Below, in pieces: positions 61,859 through 64,000 of a stretch of DNA of 64,000 nucleotides (position 1 is the stretch's first letter; every line of letters begins with the position of its first letter). Source of the DNA: Pseudomonadota bacterium (GTDB lineage Bacteria > Desulfobacterota > Desulfovibrionia > Desulfovibrionales > Desulfovibrionaceae); the NCBI GenBank assembly GCA_023419375.1, contig JAEZYD010000048.1, forward strand, positions 1-64,000, in the 5' to 3' direction. Under the pieces are notes generated by a model. The model had not been told where the DNA came from. It made no database searches and saw only the letters and a program-made list of their open reading frames with translations. A program made the translations under genes and the position numbers.

Positions 61859-62247
61859 AAAAAAACCTCCGGCAAGACCCATATTCTCAGGCGGTGCGGG
61901 CGGGTGACCAGCCATATTGGCTTAGAGAACTCGACAGGCAGACGGTGAAAAAACATCCTAGAGGGCTGTTCTTTCGCAAGAAGAGAAAATACAGGCTGCA
62001 AACTTAACGTTTCTATGGGCGGTATGCTCCGCTACCGGCTATCTCACCGAAATCAAAAATTTTATGCTAAGCTGTCCACTGTGCATGTGCACGGACAAAG
62101 TGCGCTGTATGCGGGCTGCCTGATGGCCTGAATAAATGGCCAGGGACAGCCCAGCATTCAAACTGGCCGACACGGGGGGCAAACCGTGTCGGCCGTGGGT
62201 CTGGCCCGAGGGGTCTTGGGGTCCCTCAGGTGGAAAAGGCCGTGGCT
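61859..62247. other. Spacer between hydB and hydG
   Basis: The 390-bp interval contains a strong 11-bp stem (GGCCGACACGG at 62165-62175 with CCGTGTCGGCC at 62184-62194) near the hydB stop, which may terminate hydAB although no long T run follows. A second imperfect dyad, TGTCC...GGACA around GTGCA-TG-TGCAC, lies near 62075. A separate hydG promoter is therefore likely. No gene is seen. Confidence 0.5.
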
Positions 62248-62622
62248 TTATTCGTACGGATAGGCGGTACCCTCAAACTCCTTGTGGCGAGGGTTGGGGT
62301 ATTCGCCTGAAGCCGTAAGAGCCTTGAGGCCTTTTGATTTATCAAACCACTTTGTGTGGAGGTTTTCTTCTGACTTGTGGCTCAGGGGTTTGCCGAGCCA
62401 GGAATCGTAGAGGGCCTTGACCTGGGCGTTATCCTGGCTTGCGCGCTTGGGAAAGGCCGAATCGGCGCTGTACACAGCGGCTGAACGGTCGCCCATGTAA
62501 TCCTTGAAATCCTTGGCGGCGGCATAGGCCTTGTTGGCCATGCGCACACCCAGCAGCAAGCCGCCAGAGAGAATGCACGCTCCCTTCAAAAATCCGCGTC
62601 GAGTGGTGGCAATAATAGACAT
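62248..62622 (-). CDS. hydB: [FeFe] hydrogenase small subunit, periplasmic
   Basis: The 124-residue subunit has a Tat signal with 'TTRRGFLKG' (the RRxFxK motif, residues 7-14) and a hydrophobic core, which exports the folded heterodimer. The mature part wraps around the large subunit in the D. vulgaris/D. desulfuricans enzyme, and the sequence pattern 'VKALYDSWLGKPLSHKSEENLHT' fits that. AGGAG precedes ATG 62622; the gene lies 12 bp after hydA, in the same operon. Confidence 0.93.
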   Translation of the reverse strand: MSIIATTRRGFLKGACILSGGLLLGVRMANKAYAAAKDFKDYMGDRSAAVYSADSAFPKRASQDNAQVKALYDSWLGKPLSHKSEENLHTKWFDKSKGLKALTASGEYPNPRHKEFEGTAYPYE

Positions 62623-62633
62623 GGAGTGCTCCT

Positions 62634-63890
62634 CTAGGCTTTGGGCTGGGTGTTGGCAAGACGCTGCTTCAGGCTGGCAAAGAGGCTGGTGGCCTTGCGT
62701 TCCGCGCTTTGCAGCACATTGGGCATGATGGGCTGCCCGCCGCCGCACACGCACCCGCCGGGGCAGGCCATGAATTCGATAAAGTGATAGGGGGACTTGC
62801 CCGCCCGCACTTCCTCGCACACCTGGGCAAAACGCTTGGCCCCATGCACCACAGCCAGATGCAGTTCAATGCCATTGACGGTAACGGTGTATTCCTTCAG
62901 GCCCTTGAGGCCGCGCACCTGCTTGAAATCCCACGATTCAGGGCGCTTGCCGGTTACAGCCTGATAGGCGTAGCGCAAGGCCGCTTCCATAACGCCGCCA
63001 GACACGCCGAAAATGGTCGCGCCGCCGGTGGATTCGCCCATGAGGCTGTCGCGCTGGCCATCGGGCAGTTTGTTGAAATCTATGCCCGCCTGACGGATCA
63101 TGTAGGCCAGCTCGCGCGTGGTCAGGGTGGCGTCGATGTCGCGCAGGTCGTTTTGCGCATATTCCTGGCGCAGGCCTTCGTACTTTTTGGCTACGCAGGG
63201 CATGATGGAAACGGTATACAGGCTCTTGGGGTCGTACTTGGCCTTTTCTGCGCCATAGGTTTTGGCAAGGCGGCCATTCATGGCCACAGGCGATTTACAG
63301 GATGAAAAATGCGGCAACAGGTCGGGATAGAAGGTTTCTGCATACTTTTGCCAGCCGGGACAGCAGGAGGTGAATTGAGGCAGATCGCGTTTTGCGCCGA
63401 GGCGCTCCACAAATTCCGAAGCTTCTTCCCAGATGGTCACGTCAGCGGCAAATTCCGTATCCCAGCAGTTGGAGAATCCAAGCTGCTTGAGGGCCGCCAG
63501 CATTTTGCCCGTGGTGACGCTGCCGGGTGCAAGGCCAAAGGCTTCGCCAAGAGCGTAACGCACAGAAGGCGCGGGCATGGCAATGCATTTGACGCTTTTA
63601 TCCTGCAACTTCTTTTGCAGCTCCGGCACCCAGGTCTGCACCTCATAGATGGCCATTTCCGGGCAGTGGGTCAGGCACTGGGCGCAGTTGATACATGGTT
63701 CGGGGTGGGCAATCTTGTGCGGGAGGCCAGTTTCGCCATAAATGGCGCCGCTGGGGCAGTATTCCTGACAGGAATCGCAGCCAATGCATTTCTCGGGATC
63801 AATCTGCACAAAAAACATCTTGTCGCCGTCCGCGCCCTGGGGGGGCACATTGAGCTCGTACGCGATGTGTTCCATTTCAATGCGCGGCAT
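62634..63890 (-). CDS. hydA: [FeFe] hydrogenase large subunit, periplasmic
   Basis: The 418-residue enzyme has two N-terminal 4Fe-4S clusters (C35, C38, C41, C45 and C66, C69, C72, C76) and the H-cluster motifs: 'TSCCPGW' (L1, C176 proton relay, C177 ligand), 'MPCVAKK' (L2, C232) and 'FMACPGGCVCGGGQP' (L3, C376, C380). It has no signal peptide itself and is carried to the periplasm by HydB's Tat signal. It oxidises H2 or makes it with periplasmic cytochrome c3. All residues needed for activity are present. Confidence 0.96.
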   Translation of the reverse strand: MPRIEMEHIAYELNVPPQGADGDKMFFVQIDPEKCIGCDSCQEYCPSGAIYGETGLPHKIAHPEPCINCAQCLTHCPEMAIYEVQTWVPELQKKLQDKSVKCIAMPAPSVRYALGEAFGLAPGSVTTGKMLAALKQLGFSNCWDTEFAADVTIWEEASEFVERLGAKRDLPQFTSCCPGWQKYAETFYPDLLPHFSSCKSPVAMNGRLAKTYGAEKAKYDPKSLYTVSIMPCVAKKYEGLRQEYAQNDLRDIDATLTTRELAYMIRQAGIDFNKLPDGQRDSLMGESTGGATIFGVSGGVMEAALRYAYQAVTGKRPESWDFKQVRGLKGLKEYTVTVNGIELHLAVVHGAKRFAQVCEEVRAGKSPYHFIEFMACPGGCVCGGGQPIMPNVLQSAERKATSLFASLKQRLANTQPKA

Positions 63891-64000
63891 TTACAGCCTC
63901 CTGGCGGGTAACAGGTTGATTCGTTCACAGCGGCGCGTTTGCGTCCGCCGGTGATTCTGCAAGTAAATTAGGGCCTAGGCCGATGCGTGAGGCATCCCGG
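63891..64000. other. Upstream region of hydA at the window end
   Basis: This short stretch probably contains the hydA ribosome binding site and promoter; the sequence GGAGGC lies just upstream of the hydA start. No gene is visible. Confidence 0.4.

Noticed and set aside
1..64000. CRISPR arrays, insertion sequences and tRNA genes
   Set aside because: No regularly spaced repeats, transposase-like proteins or tRNA cloverleaves with conserved arms were recognised; only tmRNA is present.

Overview
The window looks like chromosome from a Desulfovibrio-type sulfate-reducing bacterium (family Desulfovibrionaceae). The indications are a periplasmic [FeFe] hydrogenase pair (hydA/hydB) with the maturase hydG, a complex I operon without the NADH-input genes nuoEFG, and a tmRNA whose tag reads ANNDYDYAYAA. 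The genus is inferred from gene content, not from any marker-gene search. Most genes are GC-rich with tight ATGA/GTGA overlaps. A few stretches are clearly more AT-rich: the giant NTPase at 18.8-23.2 kb, the chloramphenicol-acetyltransferase-like gene at 45.7 kb, and the intergenic regions at 4.6-5.2 and 59.9-60.4 kb.

Layout: 0-3.1 kb holds small metabolic genes (RidA-like, a zinc ribbon, a GNAT-like protein, a methyltransferase). 3.3-4.6 kb is a dctA-type dicarboxylate carrier with its terminator and a long AT-rich upstream region carrying a perfect 20-bp palindrome. 5.2-8.1 kb is a multi-S1-domain RNA-binding protein followed by an HtrA/DegP protease. 8.2-12.3 kb carries a glycosyltransferase, phosphoglucomutase and an RluB-type pseudouridine synthase. 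12.8-15.9 kb has an RdgC-like protein, a partner of unknown function and two peptide-type ABC permeases without ATPases. 16-18.8 kb has recN, a conserved-looking unknown and ssrA (tmRNA).

18.8-39.8 kb is the main accessory block. Convergent to ssrA lies a 1443-residue protein with an N-terminal NACHT/STAND-type NTPase, a long helical middle and a C-terminal PD-(D/E)xK nuclease signature, which makes it a candidate single-gene anti-phage system. Upstream of it, on the same strand, is a 19-gene aryl-polyene-type (type II PKS) locus: ketoreductase, three ketosynthases, a chain-length-factor-like protein without the catalytic Cys, two acyl carrier proteins, two hotdog dehydratases, a thioesterase, an AMP-ligase, two or more acyltransferases, a glycosyltransferase, an RND/MMPL exporter, a LolA-like carrier, two lipoproteins and a phytoene-desaturase-like oxidoreductase. 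Together these would build, load onto lipid and export a polyene pigment to the outer membrane. Two near-identical 35-36-bp palindromic terminators lie on either side of this block (18.79 and 40.27 kb).

40-48.1 kb holds envelope proteins (two secreted unknowns; a LemA, small membrane protein and DUF2207 module), a CAT-like acetyltransferase and a hipBA toxin-antitoxin pair with a visible promoter/operator. 48.2-59.9 kb is the complex I operon nuoABCDHIJK, two antiporter-like (MrpD/HyfB-like) subunits with a small membrane protein between them, then nuoMN. A hairpin-rich spacer separates nuoD from nuoH. 60.4-63.9 kb is hydA-hydB-hydG. The energy genes suggest H2 oxidation or production coupled to a ferredoxin- or otherwise-fed proton-pumping complex; the electron donor of the complex cannot be read from this window.
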